From assembly GCA_905197955.1 (NCBI GenBank), contig CAJKAR010000012.1, forward strand, positions 1-64,000: DNA of 64,000 nucleotides. Reading direction: 5' to 3'. Origin of the DNA: an uncultured Lentisphaeria bacterium (GTDB lineage Bacteria; Verrucomicrobiota; Lentisphaeria; Victivallales; UBA1829). Of the stretch, positions 17,021 through 26,394 are shown piece after piece (position 1 is the first letter of the stretch; every line of letters starts with the position of its first letter). Both the position numbers and the translations under genes were made by a program. The notes under the pieces were generated by a model, which had not been told where the DNA came from, ran no database searches, and was given only the letters and a program-made list of their open reading frames with translations.

Positions 17021-18280
17021 TCAACGCAGGGAGAGGACATCTTTTTCGTATTTGTCGATTTCCGGAATGAAATCGATTCCGGAAGGTACCCCCTGCTGTT
17101 CGCAGAAGTAGTCGTAAACGGCGCCGAGCGGGAACATTTTGAGTTCTTCGATCAGAGCCATTTTACGTCCGTTGTTGAACTCTTTTTCCATCTTTTTGAG
17201 CTGATCCGCCGGTTCGAGCAGCGCTTTCAGAAGAGCCTTCTGCATATTGCGGGTGCCGACGACCCAGGCGATGATGCGATTGATGGTGGCGTCGAAATAA
17301 TCGAGTCCGATATGAACCTTTTCCGCGCCATTGTAAATAATTTCCCTGGCGATTGCCTGAAGTTCATCGTCGAAGAAGACAACATGGTCGCTGTCCCAGC
17401 GGACGGGGCGGGAGACGTGGAGCAGAATTTCCTTGACAAACAGCAGAACGGAACTGATCTTGTCGCTGATGATCTCTGTCGGATGGAAGTGACCGGAATC
17501 GAGAGTAAGCAGGATTCCGTTTTTCACCGCGTATCCGAGATAGAATTCGTTCGATCCCACAGTGCAGGTTTCCACGCCGATACCGAAGAGTTTGGATTCA
17601 ACGGCATCTTTCATGTATTTCGGAGAGATTTTTTCCTGAAACATGGAGTCGAGGGAGTGTTCGAGCCGTTTTCGTGCGGCGAGGCGGTCGATTGTGACAT
17701 CTTTGAATCCGTCGGGAATCCATGTGTTCATGATGGACGGCGTCTTGAGCTGACGTCCCATCTCCTCCGCGATTTTACGGCAGGCGATTCCGTGTTCGAT
17801 CCAGAATTTCCGGATCCCGGCATCCGGGTGCGAGAGCGTCAGGTTTGAGGCCGCTTTCGGATGTCCGAAGAAGGTCGGATTGAAATCAAGTCCGGCGTTT
17901 TTCTCCTTTGCCCAGTCGATCCACGACTGGAAATGTTCGGGAGTGATCCGGTTGCGGTCCACAGCCTTGTCCGAGTCGAGATAGATCGCGTGGAGATTCA
18001 GACGCTTCATGCCGGGAATAAGGGAAAAGGCTTTGTCGATGTCGCTTCTGAGTTCTTCCGGTGTGCGTGCCCGTCCGGGATAGTTGCCGGTGGAGAGAAT
18101 TCCGCCGGAAGCGCCTCCGGCATTCGGTTCGAATCCCCCGACGTCATCGCCCTGCCAGCAGTGGAGAGAGATCGGAATGGCGGCGAGTTTTTTCAGTGCC
18201 GCGTCGGTATCGACGCCGATGGTGGCATAATACTCTTTGGCGGCCCGGTAATTGTTTTCCGTACGTTTTGTGGACATCAT
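17021..18280 (-). CDS. rhaA: L-rhamnose isomerase
   Basis: A 419-residue protein, the same length as E. coli RhaA and closely similar along its whole length: S-L-H-C-W-Q-G-D-D-V-G-G-F-E, R-L-N-L-H-A-I-Y-L, metal-site segments D-A-V-E-S-K-L-F-G-I-G, T-L-D-S-G-H-F-H-P-T-E, and H-V-S-R-P-V-R-W-D-S-D-H-V-V. It converts L-rhamnose to L-rhamnulose in the cytoplasm. AAGGAG lies 4 bases before the first of two adjacent ATGs (18280, 18277). No rhamnulokinase, aldolase or transporter gene is adjacent, so the pathway must be completed elsewhere. A divergent AraC regulator is the likely activator. Confidence 0.96.
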   Translation of the reverse strand: MMSTKRTENNYRAAKEYYATIGVDTDAALKKLAAIPISLHCWQGDDVGGFEPNAGGASGGILSTGNYPGRARTPEELRSDIDKAFSLIPGMKRLNLHAIYLDSDKAVDRNRITPEHFQSWIDWAKEKNAGLDFNPTFFGHPKAASNLTLSHPDAGIRKFWIEHGIACRKIAEEMGRQLKTPSIMNTWIPDGFKDVTIDRLAARKRLEHSLDSMFQEKISPKYMKDAVESKLFGIGVETCTVGSNEFYLGYAVKNGILLTLDSGHFHPTEIISDKISSVLLFVKEILLHVSRPVRWDSDHVVFFDDELQAIAREIIYNGAEKVHIGLDYFDATINRIIAWVVGTRNMQKALLKALLEPADQLKKMEKEFNNGRKMALIEELKMFPLGAVYDYFCEQQGVPSGIDFIPEIDKYEKDVLSLR

Positions 18281-18359
18281 ACAGCTCCTTTTTTCGGGGT
18301 TCTGGAACGGGTGCGTTTTCTTTTTACAGGATAAGTTAGCATTGGAACCGCAAATAGCC

Positions 18360-18388
18360 TTGACAAATGGCGCATTTTATAGTATTTT
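18360..18388 (+). promoter_or_regulatory. Promoter of the AraC gene beside rhaA
   Basis: Perfect TTGACA (18360-18365), a 17-base spacer and TATTTT (18383-18388). TTGACA and TGTCAA (18391-18396) also form an inverted repeat around the promoter core. No convincing rhaA promoter was found in the 128-base divergent gap, consistent with activator dependence. Confidence 0.55.
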
Positions 18389-18408
18389 TGTGTCAAAAAG
18401 GAGGTTGT

Positions 18409-19263
18409 ATGGCGGAAATTCTTTCGAGAGCAGATTTTCTGACGGATCGAAGACTGCCGTTGAAGCTGATTCGTCGCGATCCCCAGGAGGAGTACGGACT
18501 CCACAGCCATGAGTTTTCGGAACTGGTGATTGTGTATCGAGGCTGGGGAGAGCATTTGATTTTCGGGGAACGGCGTCCGATTTCTGCCGGGGATGTGTTT
18601 CTCATCAAGGGGCAGACTCGTCATGGGTATGAGAATCTGCATGATCTGGCGCTGTGCAATCTGCTGTTTGATCTGCATGAGGTGAATAATCCGTTGTTTG
18701 CGCTCTGCCGGTATCCGGTTCTTCGGAGTCTGTTTTTGCTGGAGCCGGGATTTTCGAGCCGCAGGCGGGGATTGCGTCTGACTGCGGAGGAGCTGCCGGG
18801 AGTTCTGGAGATTCTGTCGAAGATTGAGGAGGAGCAGAATGAACGGGAAGAGGATTTTGCATCGGCGATGTCCGCATGGCTGGTTCTGCTGACGGTGAAA
18901 CTTTCGCGTCTGTATGGCTCCGGACGGGATCATGCCCAGGAGGGACCGTTTGAACTGTATCGGCTGATCAATGAAGTTTCTGATCGGTCGCAGGAGGAGT
19001 GGAGCCGGGAACGGATGGCGAAACTTGCGGGAATGTCGGTCAGTACACTGACCCGTCAGTTCCGGAAGGCGACTGGATATCCGCCGAACGAGTATCTTCT
19101 GATGCTGCGTTTGAAAAAGAGTCTGCTTCTTCTGGTGAATCCGGAACTTTCGATCAGCGATGTTGCCGACCGAGTGGGGTTTTCCGATAGCAATTATTTC
19201 TGCCGTCAGTTCAAGCGGCACTACGGTCTTCCTCCGCAGAAGTATCGGAAAACGCGGCGGTGA
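18409..19263 (+). CDS. AraC-family regulator, probable rhamnose-locus activator
   Basis: A 284-residue regulator with an N-terminal cupin (G-L-H-S-H-E-F-S-E-L-V-I-V, then I-S-A-G-D-V-F-L-I) and a C-terminal double helix-turn-helix (M-A-K-L-A-G-M-S-V-S-T-L-T-R-Q-F-R and I-S-D-V-A-D-R-V-G-F-S-D-S-N-Y-F-C-R-Q-F-K). This architecture and position match RhaS/RhaR. The start is fixed by AAAAAGGAGG, 4-5 bases before ATG 18409. It is divergent from rhaA; rhamnose as ligand is inference. Confidence 0.88.
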   Translation: MAEILSRADFLTDRRLPLKLIRRDPQEEYGLHSHEFSELVIVYRGWGEHLIFGERRPISAGDVFLIKGQTRHGYENLHDLALCNLLFDLHEVNNPLFALCRYPVLRSLFLLEPGFSSRRRGLRLTAEELPGVLEILSKIEEEQNEREEDFASAMSAWLVLLTVKLSRLYGSGRDHAQEGPFELYRLINEVSDRSQEEWSRERMAKLAGMSVSTLTRQFRKATGYPPNEYLLMLRLKKSLLLLVNPELSISDVADRVGFSDSNYFCRQFKRHYGLPPQKYRKTRR

Positions 19264-19379
19264 AGGGTTCTGATTTTAATATAATATCGTCTATAGGATA
19301 GTCATCTTTTTTGGAATCGTGATCCATTTCTCTCTTTGCGGAGAGTTGTCGATATTTGAACCCGTTGTTAGCGGAGGAA

Positions 19380-20357
19380 TTACCTATTACGTTTGACAAA
19401 AATCTTGTGATTCTGGTGCTTCAAAATCTTTCTACGGATTTTGAATTCGATTTTCTCATACAGGAACCCGTAAAAAGGATTCAGGGAACGGATCTCTTTT
19501 TCCGTGGGAAGGATTCCCGGTTTTTTCGGGAGAAAGCCGTTTGGAGTACAGTAGAATGCCTCCGCCTGTTCCGTGGCTTGATCGGGTTTCGGAAAACGGC
19601 GCTTGAAAAAATGAATGTAGGCGAATTCATCTGTGTGTATTTGCTTTTCCGGAGAGATGAATGCCCGCATGACATATCCCTTTTCCCAGTAGAAGAGCTG
19701 ATGCGGATAATCGGGAGCCGGGGCCGGATATTTATCCGAGGTCCGTTTCTGGAAGGAGAAGCGTTTTCGATTGCAGGTCGGATTGGCAAAGAGCTCTTCC
19801 TCAAACATCGGCAGATGATTCTCCTTGTAGATCCGGTAGATTCCCCGCCATTCATCGAAAGCGTAGTTGACTGGGTTCTCCACTACCTCCCGGCAGGTGA
19901 ATTTTCCGCCCGGCAGACGGTAACGCGCATTGCATTCCGGCGTGTTCCGATAGAGGGAAAGATGACCCATTGCAAAGATTTTGTCAAAATGATCCAACCG
20001 CTCAGGAGGCAGAAATTTCCGCAGATCGCCGAACACCATGTCAAAGTCGCAGTATCCCCAGAAGTCGTATTCTTTAAGATAATCCTGAAAGATCTCCCCA
20101 TACATGACCTTGTAGTCGCAAAGTTTGTATGGGGTCGGCAGGACCAGTGTTGAAAATCCGGTTCGGAGACGGGCGAGTTCTGCAATGGTCTCCAGAGTTG
20201 TTAAATGAAGATGCACATTTTTCGGAAGCGTTTCTATGGACTGATCCGTGAAAAAGAGCCAGTCAATGGTTGGATTTGCTGCGCAGGATTTCAGCCAGAG
20301 ATTAAAGTAATTCGGCAGAGAACCGAAATAGCAGCAGATAATTCCGATTTTATGCAT
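19380..20357 (-). CDS. Glycosyltransferase-like protein (DUF6625-type)
   Basis: A 325-residue cytoplasmic protein beginning K-I-G-I-I-C-C-Y-F-G-S-L-P-N-Y-F, the start typical of the DUF6625 group of sugar-polymer-associated glycosyltransferase-like proteins. The block Y-C-D-F-D-M-V-F-G (about residues 118-126) contains a D-x-D metal/nucleotide-sugar motif. AAGGA precedes the ATG by about 8 bases. It starts 4 bases after the prfA stop and so is probably co-transcribed with a translation factor, a chance operon in functional terms. Acceptor and donor are unknown. Confidence 0.75.
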   Translation of the reverse strand: MHKIGIICCYFGSLPNYFNLWLKSCAANPTIDWLFFTDQSIETLPKNVHLHLTTLETIAELARLRTGFSTLVLPTPYKLCDYKVMYGEIFQDYLKEYDFWGYCDFDMVFGDLRKFLPPERLDHFDKIFAMGHLSLYRNTPECNARYRLPGGKFTCREVVENPVNYAFDEWRGIYRIYKENHLPMFEEELFANPTCNRKRFSFQKRTSDKYPAPAPDYPHQLFYWEKGYVMRAFISPEKQIHTDEFAYIHFFKRRFPKPDQATEQAEAFYCTPNGFLPKKPGILPTEKEIRSLNPFYGFLYEKIEFKIRRKILKHQNHKIFVKRNR

Positions 20358-20361
20358 GGGC

Positions 20362-21462
20362 TTATCCTTTCCCCGAGAGAATCCGTTCGATTTCTCTTTG
20401 ACTTTCCTCTGCGAGGATCGGGTTCAGAATCTGGTCCAGATTTCCTTCCATCAGACCGGGAAGGTCGTAAGTCGAGACCCCGTATCGATGGTCGGTAATA
20501 CGGTTCTGGGGAAAATTGTAGGTACGGATCCGTTCGCTCCGGTCGCCTGTTCCGACCTGCATGCGTTTGGAGGCCGCATGTTTGGCGGCTTCTTCCCTGC
20601 GCTGGATCTCCAGCAGTTTCGCCTTCAGGATGCGGAGCGCGATTTCCCGGTTGCGGAGCTGGGACCGCTCCTGCTGACTGGCAACGACCAGTCCGCTTGG
20701 CTTGTGTACAATGCGGACTGCGGAATCAGTCCGGTTGACATTTTGTCCGCCGGGACCCGAAGAGCGGAAGGTGGAGATTTCCAGATCTTCATGGCGAAGT
20801 TCAATTTCATCCAGTTCATCGGCTTCCGGCAGAACGGAGACCGTGATGGTCGAAGTATGAATTCGTCCAGAGGCTTCCGTCGAAGGCACGCGCTGAACCC
20901 GGTGAACCCCGCTTTCAAATTTCATAAGCGAATAGACATCGGTTCCCGCAAGAGAGAATACCGCTTCCTTGACCCCTCCGAGATCGCTTTCTGAAAGATC
21001 GAGGATTTCGCATTTCCACCCTTTGCGTTCCGCGAATTTTGTGTACATGCGGAACATTTCCCCTGCGAAGAGAGCGGCTTCCTCGCCGCCCGCCGCCGGA
21101 CGGATTTCCACGATGGTATCGCGTGCATCGGTTGCGTCGCGTGGGATCAGTGCAAGGGTGATCTGCTGTTCGATCGCCGCGGATTTCTGTTCGAGATCCT
21201 GAATATCGGCTTCAAGAAGCTGGAGGAACTCTTCATCTTTTTCCTCCTGAAGGAGACGTTTGTTTTCATCGAGCTGTTCGAGCGCGGCGCTCCATTCGCC
21301 GTAAAGGTGGAACAGGTCGGAGAGACATTGGCGTTCGCGGGAAAGCGCTTTGCACTCTGCCGGTCTGGAATAGATGTCCGGATCGGCGAGTTTCGCTTCC
21401 AGTTCGGCGAAGCGTCCCTTCATGGAATCAATATGAACAGCAATGTCTTCCGGCTTCATCAT
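20362..21462 (-). CDS. prfA: Peptide chain release factor 1
   Basis: A 366-residue class I release factor. The codon-recognition tripeptide is P-S-T at residues 193-195 (R-V-P-S-T-E-A-S-G-R), of the P-x-T type that reads UAA/UAG, not the S-P-F of RF2. The catalytic G-P-G-G-Q is at 236-240 in a fully conserved context. AGGAGG lies 2-5 bases before two adjacent ATGs (21462, 21459). It follows rpmE with an intervening hairpin terminator or attenuator. The usual prmC partner is not present here. Confidence 0.96.
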   Translation of the reverse strand: MMKPEDIAVHIDSMKGRFAELEAKLADPDIYSRPAECKALSRERQCLSDLFHLYGEWSAALEQLDENKRLLQEEKDEEFLQLLEADIQDLEQKSAAIEQQITLALIPRDATDARDTIVEIRPAAGGEEAALFAGEMFRMYTKFAERKGWKCEILDLSESDLGGVKEAVFSLAGTDVYSLMKFESGVHRVQRVPSTEASGRIHTSTITVSVLPEADELDEIELRHEDLEISTFRSSGPGGQNVNRTDSAVRIVHKPSGLVVASQQERSQLRNREIALRILKAKLLEIQRREEAAKHAASKRMQVGTGDRSERIRTYNFPQNRITDHRYGVSTYDLPGLMEGNLDQILNPILAEESQREIERILSGKG

Positions 21463-21477
21463 TCCTCCTGAAAATGA

Positions 21478-21537
21478 AAAACCCGTTGGCCAGGCCGGAT
21501 GGTGCAGATGCGGATTTCCGGCCGCGGAACGGGTTTT
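21478..21537 (-). terminator. Hairpin terminator/attenuator between rpmE and prfA
   Basis: AAAACCCGTT (21478-21487) and AACGGGTTTT (21528-21537) form a perfect 10-bp stem with further GGCC-rich pairing inside. Read on the minus strand it ends in TTTTTCATTTT. It ends rpmE or partially attenuates prfA. Confidence 0.75.
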
Positions 21538-21549
21538 CGGAGAAGTGGC

Positions 21550-21756
21550 TTATTGAGCCTTTTTGCCATAGCGGCGGTTGAACTTGTCAACGCGTCCGGC
21601 AACGTCCACCAGTTTCTGTTTGCCGGTGAAGAACGGATGGCATTCCGCACAGATACCGACTCTCTGCTCTTTTCTCGTGGAGTTGATTTCCCAGACCTTT
21701 CCGCAGGCGCAGATCACCTTCGCGGGACCATAATTCGGATGAATTCCTTCTTTCAT
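21550..21756 (-). CDS. rpmE: 50S ribosomal protein L31 (zinc-binding form)
   Basis: A 68-residue protein starting M-K-E-G-I-H-P-N-Y and carrying F-F-T-G-K-Q-K-L-V-D and the R-V-D-K-F-N-R-R-Y ending of bL31. The zinc ligands Cys16, Cys18, Cys36 and Cys39 are all present, so this is the zinc-replete (C+) type rather than the zinc-independent paralogue. It lies directly upstream of prfA on the minus strand. Confidence 0.96.
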   Translation of the reverse strand: MKEGIHPNYGPAKVICACGKVWEINSTRKEQRVGICAECHPFFTGKQKLVDVAGRVDKFNRRYGKKAQ

Positions 21757-21897
21757 TTTTGCAAACCTTACCAGTTGTGGTTATCTTATATAGAGCTCGT
21801 TTTCAACATACGGCGGCTGCAGACCGGAAGGTTTGCGGCCGTGAAAGAGATAATATAACCGGACTTTATGAAAAATCAAACTCTGGAAAGGAAAAAA

Positions 21898-22389
21898 ATG
21901 GAGAACGAAAACCGCCCGCTCTGGGCTCCATGGAGAATTGAATTCATCCGCTCGAAAAAGACTCCCGGCTGCTTCCTCTGCGGCAAAAAGGAAAACTTTG
22001 ATTCCATCGAGGAGGAATTGATCGTGGCGCGTCTGGAACACTGCTTTGTCATCCTGAACCGCTATCCTTACAATGCCGGTCACCTGCTGATCGCTCCTTA
22101 TGAGCATTGCGGAGATCTTTCGCTGCTTTCCGCCGATGCGCGTCACGAGATCATCGACACCTGCGCTCGCGCAAAGGATGTCCTCAAAGATCTGATGCAT
22201 CCGGATGGTTTCAATGTGGGATTCAACTTCGGCGTTGCGGCCGGCGCCGGGGTGGCGGATCATCTGCACATGCACATTGTTCCGCGCTGGGTGGGTGACA
22301 ACAATTTCATGCCGGTTGTCGGCGATATCCGCTGCGTGCCGGAGGCGCTTGTCAATACGGCGAAACTTGTTCGCGACGCCTGGAAGTAA
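21898..22389 (+). CDS. HIT-family nucleotide hydrolase/phosphorylase
   Basis: A 163-residue histidine-triad protein. The catalytic H-L-H-M-H-I-V-P-R is at residues 122-130 (His122, His124, His126), and the N-terminal P-L-W-A-P-W-R-I-E-F-I with C-F-L-C matches the Ap4A-phosphorylase-like branch. It probably acts on dinucleoside polyphosphates or AMP conjugates in the cytoplasm. ATG 21898 is favoured by GGAAAGG 6 bases upstream; ATG 21868 is an in-frame alternative. It is divergent from rpmE. Confidence 0.92.
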   Translation: MENENRPLWAPWRIEFIRSKKTPGCFLCGKKENFDSIEEELIVARLEHCFVILNRYPYNAGHLLIAPYEHCGDLSLLSADARHEIIDTCARAKDVLKDLMHPDGFNVGFNFGVAAGAGVADHLHMHIVPRWVGDNNFMPVVGDIRCVPEALVNTAKLVRDAWK

Positions 22390-22398
22390 CCTTGTTCC

Positions 22399-23781
22399 TC
22401 ACTCTTTCCGTTCCTTTGCGGTTTCTTCAGCGGAGGTTGCGGAAAGAGTCCAGATTTCGGTCAGGGAAACGCTTTCTCCCGGGGCAAGCTGCGTCTGCGG
22501 TCCGAGCAGCTCCAGTTCCGTGAAGGCGGCGGAACGGTAAAACTTCAAACCATCCTGTTCCGCGGTCCGGATTGAGAAACGGGTTCCGTCCCGAAATTCG
22601 GCTGTCAGGCGCAGGACTCCTGCCGCTTTGAGTTCCAGTTCCGGATTCAGGGTTTCCGGAAGGATGACTTGTTCGGTTTCTTTTCCGGAAATCCGGATGA
22701 GTCGGAGCGCATCCGTATCGACGCGAGTCAGACTCCAGACACCGAGTTTTCGTGAAAAAGAACTCCGGTTGCGGATCGTATTTGTGACTGCGACGGAGTC
22801 CGGAAGAATCCTAAGACGGAACTCTGCCGAGATTTCATGCACCATGCTCTTCCCCGAACGCAGAAGGATGACTCCTTCTTCCGGAAACTCAACGGCATAC
22901 GGAGCCGTTTCCAGAATCGGATCATCCGGCAGAATGGCCGGGGGCGGGAGCCTTCGCAGAAAATGTCCGGAAGCCGTATCCGGATATGCGCCCCGGATCA
23001 GGCGCTTTTCCTGCGGGGGAGCCGTGTGATGCGCCAGAAGGTTTTTGCCTCCTGGTTGCGAAAAATGAAGAATGCGTCCACCGCTTTCGGTCGCCAGGAT
23101 TAATTCGAAACACCGGGTTCGGATGCGATAGGCTCCGAATCCTTCGGGCAGATGTATTTTTTCGATGGAAATCCGTTTCCATGCCGGAGGAGCGGGGAAA
23201 GAGGCGATTTTCTCTTTCTTCCGGACTGCTGTTTTCTGAAGGAGAGATTTTAATTTTTGCGCTTCTCCTGTCAGAAAACGGGGATTTCCGAGGGCGGTCC
23301 GGCAGCGGTGGGAGGTCCTTCCGCCGGAGGCTTTCGCCTGAATTTCAAAATGGTGAACTCCGCGCAGGTTGATGCGGATTGGAAACGGGGGATCAGCAAG
23401 CGAGCACTCCTTTTTCAGCACTTCGCGGAAATCGGCGAGAAAACGGAAGGTGATTTTCGGCGGCGGATCCCCCGGTAGAATCGGGTCGTTCGGATGATCG
23501 TTTGCTTCTACGCCGATTTGCGCTTCAAATGCTTCTGCCAGGCCGTTCAGCACATAGATGCTGCTGAACGGAGTGTGTCCGCAGATGCCGGTCGGGAACT
23601 GTGTCCTGCCGATGCGGATGACTCCTCCGGAAAGATTCCGGTTGCGGAGCGGGAAGGAAGTCCCGTTCCAGGTCCAGAACGCTCTCTCATCGGTGGCCGG
23701 CAGGGCCGTCAGAGAGAGTTCCGCTGCGGAAGAAAGGGCGCAAGTGGCGATGAGCAGTCCGGCGAGGATTGGGAAATTCAT
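22399..23781 (-). CDS. Secreted NPCBM-domain protein
   Basis: A 460-residue secreted protein (signal peptide N-F-P-I-L-A-G-L-L...S-S-A-A). Residues about 25-160 resemble the NPCBM carbohydrate-binding fold (I-R-I-G-R-x-x-F-P-T-G-I-C-G-H, then G-V-E-A-N-D, and a late I-N-L-R-G-V-H-H-F). The C-terminal 270 residues form a beta-rich region resembling mutarotase-like or DUF4380-type domains (F-E-L-I-L-A-T-E-S-G-G-R-I-L-H-F). The start overlaps the Asp-box gene stop in an ATGA, so the two are translationally coupled. No catalytic residue can be assigned. Confidence 0.75.
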   Translation of the reverse strand: MNFPILAGLLIATCALSSAAELSLTALPATDERAFWTWNGTSFPLRNRNLSGGVIRIGRTQFPTGICGHTPFSSIYVLNGLAEAFEAQIGVEANDHPNDPILPGDPPPKITFRFLADFREVLKKECSLADPPFPIRINLRGVHHFEIQAKASGGRTSHRCRTALGNPRFLTGEAQKLKSLLQKTAVRKKEKIASFPAPPAWKRISIEKIHLPEGFGAYRIRTRCFELILATESGGRILHFSQPGGKNLLAHHTAPPQEKRLIRGAYPDTASGHFLRRLPPPAILPDDPILETAPYAVEFPEEGVILLRSGKSMVHEISAEFRLRILPDSVAVTNTIRNRSSFSRKLGVWSLTRVDTDALRLIRISGKETEQVILPETLNPELELKAAGVLRLTAEFRDGTRFSIRTAEQDGLKFYRSAAFTELELLGPQTQLAPGESVSLTEIWTLSATSAEETAKERKE

Positions 23782-26375
23782 TCTTCGGAGAATTTGAAAT
23801 TCCGGATCTCCAACCATCCCTTCTGCTTCCAGTTCAGCAGAGCGATGGAGAGGTGGTCCGCACGCGGAATAACTTCCAGAGAGAAGTTCCGCCATTCCGG
23901 ATGCAGAGTTGTCTTCAGGAAATCGCGCCGTTCGGGATCTCGGAAATAGCCCGTGAGATTCACGTTGCCGCGAGCTTGAAATTCCAGACGGTATTTCCCC
24001 TCTTTTTTCACCGGAAGAGGAAAGGTGGCGAGGGTGGCGTAATGATCGGCATCTGCGCATTCCGCCCGCAGAGTTCCGTTGTCGGGGATGCTGAAGAGGG
24101 AAAGATGCCGGCCTTCCGTGGTTTCAAACTTTGCTTCTCCGGGAGAGACATGGAGCGTTCCCCATCCGAAGATCGTGGTGAATGCGGAAGTCCGATAGAT
24201 CTTTTTTTCTTTTTTCTTTCGGACAAAGCCTTTTGGCGACCCATCGGGATTCCGGCGGATCTTGTGATAGAAAACACCGCTTTCCGGCGTGGCAAGCAGA
24301 ATCGTTTCTCCGGCGATTGCGGCGACAGCGTTAAAGGATCGGCCCGGCTGTTTCAAGTCGAAATCATAGAACCACCATGTTTTTCCGTTGTCCTCGGTCA
24401 GATAGAGTCCGTCGGAGGCGGAGACGGTGAAGCGTCCTTTCCGTTCCCGGTCGAAAAAGAGTCGTCCAGCTCCGCCGGGAAAGTTTTCCATCTCCTTCCA
24501 GGATCGGCCGTCGTCATCGCTGAAGAGAAGCCCGGAATCTTTGGCTGCAAGGTAGAGCCGGCTGGAGAAGGGATCCGCCTGCAGATCCGCGAGTCCCCAG
24601 GGACGCGAATCGTCGCTTCGGACCGTTCCCCAGCGTTTGTTCTTCTTGTCCCAGCGGCAGACCCGGTTGTAGACAATGCTCATGCAGATGGGGGTTCCTG
24701 CTTTCGAGACTGCCAGTTCATAACCGCAGACATCGGTATTTTCGAAAAATCCTTTTCCTTTGTGATGCGTCAGATCAGGGAGTCCGTTGCTCATCCTCGT
24801 CCATGTTTCTCCCGCGTCGCAACTGACATAAACTCCTCCGCCTTTTCCGTTTGCGAATTCGTTCGAAACCCCGAGATAGATCGTTTCCGCATTTTGCGGA
24901 TCCACTGCGACGGAAGAACGGATGTAGTGCCGACGGTTTTCCGGAAGTCCTTTCTGCGCAGGCATTTTCCATGTTTTCCCTCCATCGCGCGAGACGGTGA
25001 CTGTGGAAGCCCGCGGTCCGCTGGCATAAATAATGTTCGGATCGGATGGCGCCACCTGGAAGAACAGACGTTCATAGCCGAATCCCGGATATGGCGAGAA
25101 GTTTTTCCCTCCGTCTCTGGTGATGTACCAGCTGTGATCCATCAGCGTCACCAGAAAGTCATGAGTTCCTGGAAGGACAAACGCGCTTTTCATGACCACC
25201 TGCGACATGCCCGTGCTGGTACACATCCATGTTTTTCCTGCATCGAAGGTCTGCATGACATTGTAGTAATCCGTTGCATACCAGTGATTCGGGTCTGCCG
25301 GATCGACCGTGATGCTTCCGGTCGCCTTGAATGCATGTTTTTCAATTTGATGGGCTCCGAGGTAATCGCGGGGATCTATCTTCCGGATGTCGATCCGTTT
25401 CCAGACCGTGCTTCCCCGGTCCAGACGGTAGAAATCTTTCAGCGTGCTGGCAGTAATCAGAAAATCTTTTCCCGCTCCGAGCGCCGTATAGATGTTTTTA
25501 TTGCAGAAGGGATCGTGGTATTTGATTCCTTTTTTGTTCAGCCCTTTTGACCAGTCATGCCATGTTTTTCCGTTATCGGTGCTGCGCTTGATGGTTTCCT
25601 GGTTGAAAATGGCGTAAAGTTCACCGGGATCGGATTGGCTCTGAACGATTTCCGTCGGGGATTCCTGCGAAAGTTTCACCCAGTTTTTTCCGCCGTCTTC
25701 CGATCGGTAGAATCCGGGATCGTAGCGTTTGTTCCAGCTGCTCCATCGTGGAAAGGTGGGGGAGCAGAGATAAAGACGGTTCGGATCGGTACGGTCGTAG
25801 CGCAGATCGGTCGGATTCAGGGAATGGGACCAGATGGATGTCCATGTTTTTCCGTTGTCGGAGCTTTTCTTTACACCGTCATATCCGCCGACGATAATTT
25901 CGTCAGGATTTTGCGGATTGCGATCTATGAGAAAACCGGTCGTCCGGCGTCCCCCGTTATCGGTACTGATCCGTCCGGTGATCTGAAAGGAGTTTCCCCC
26001 GTCGCTGCTGGAGAGCAGAAAGCCTTTCCCGAACTGGCGGCGGCTGATGACAACAATGATGCTGTCTGCATTCCGGGGATCGACGGAGAGACCGCGGACC
26101 AGAAAACCGATTCCCTTTGGAAAGGCTCCATGAAGCATCCGCCAGGTATTGCCTTTGTCATCGCTGCGGTAGAGTCCCGCCATGTCGATGTATGTATAGC
26201 ACCGGTTCGGGTTCGATGGGCACAGTACGACATTTTGAACGTATCCTCCGCCCCAGAAGTTTCCCGAACTCCAGCCGTTGTAGGTGAAGGCCGAAGATGG
26301 CTGTTCCGACTCGGAAGTGAAGCCGTTCGACGCGGCAAGAAGAGCCAGACTAAAAAATCCGATTTTCCAGTTCAT
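23778..26375 (-). CDS. Secreted Asp-box (BNR) repeat protein, sialidase/GH74-like propeller
   Basis: An 865-residue secreted protein (signal peptide N-W-K-I-G-F-F-S-L-A-L-L-A-A). At least ten Asp boxes of the form S-x-D-x-G-x-T-W recur along about residues 60-640 (for example S-D-D-K-G-N-T-W, S-S-D-N-G-K-T-W, S-R-D-G-G-K-T-W, T-E-D-N-G-K-T-W), giving one or two beta-propellers like those of GH74 enzymes or VPS10/sialidase-type proteins. The last 160 residues look like a CBM-type sandwich. The activity is not determinable; a glycan-processing role fits the operon. AAGGGAA lies 7 bases before the ATG. It follows a pseudopilin gene by 19 bases. Confidence 0.82.
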   Translation of the reverse strand: MNWKIGFFSLALLAASNGFTSESEQPSSAFTYNGWSSGNFWGGGYVQNVVLCPSNPNRCYTYIDMAGLYRSDDKGNTWRMLHGAFPKGIGFLVRGLSVDPRNADSIIVVISRRQFGKGFLLSSSDGGNSFQITGRISTDNGGRRTTGFLIDRNPQNPDEIIVGGYDGVKKSSDNGKTWTSIWSHSLNPTDLRYDRTDPNRLYLCSPTFPRWSSWNKRYDPGFYRSEDGGKNWVKLSQESPTEIVQSQSDPGELYAIFNQETIKRSTDNGKTWHDWSKGLNKKGIKYHDPFCNKNIYTALGAGKDFLITASTLKDFYRLDRGSTVWKRIDIRKIDPRDYLGAHQIEKHAFKATGSITVDPADPNHWYATDYYNVMQTFDAGKTWMCTSTGMSQVVMKSAFVLPGTHDFLVTLMDHSWYITRDGGKNFSPYPGFGYERLFFQVAPSDPNIIYASGPRASTVTVSRDGGKTWKMPAQKGLPENRRHYIRSSVAVDPQNAETIYLGVSNEFANGKGGGVYVSCDAGETWTRMSNGLPDLTHHKGKGFFENTDVCGYELAVSKAGTPICMSIVYNRVCRWDKKNKRWGTVRSDDSRPWGLADLQADPFSSRLYLAAKDSGLLFSDDDGRSWKEMENFPGGAGRLFFDRERKGRFTVSASDGLYLTEDNGKTWWFYDFDLKQPGRSFNAVAAIAGETILLATPESGVFYHKIRRNPDGSPKGFVRKKKEKKIYRTSAFTTIFGWGTLHVSPGEAKFETTEGRHLSLFSIPDNGTLRAECADADHYATLATFPLPVKKEGKYRLEFQARGNVNLTGYFRDPERRDFLKTTLHPEWRNFSLEVIPRADHLSIALLNWKQKGWLEIRNFKFSEE

Positions 26376-26394
26376 CGCAGTTTCCCTTAATGAT

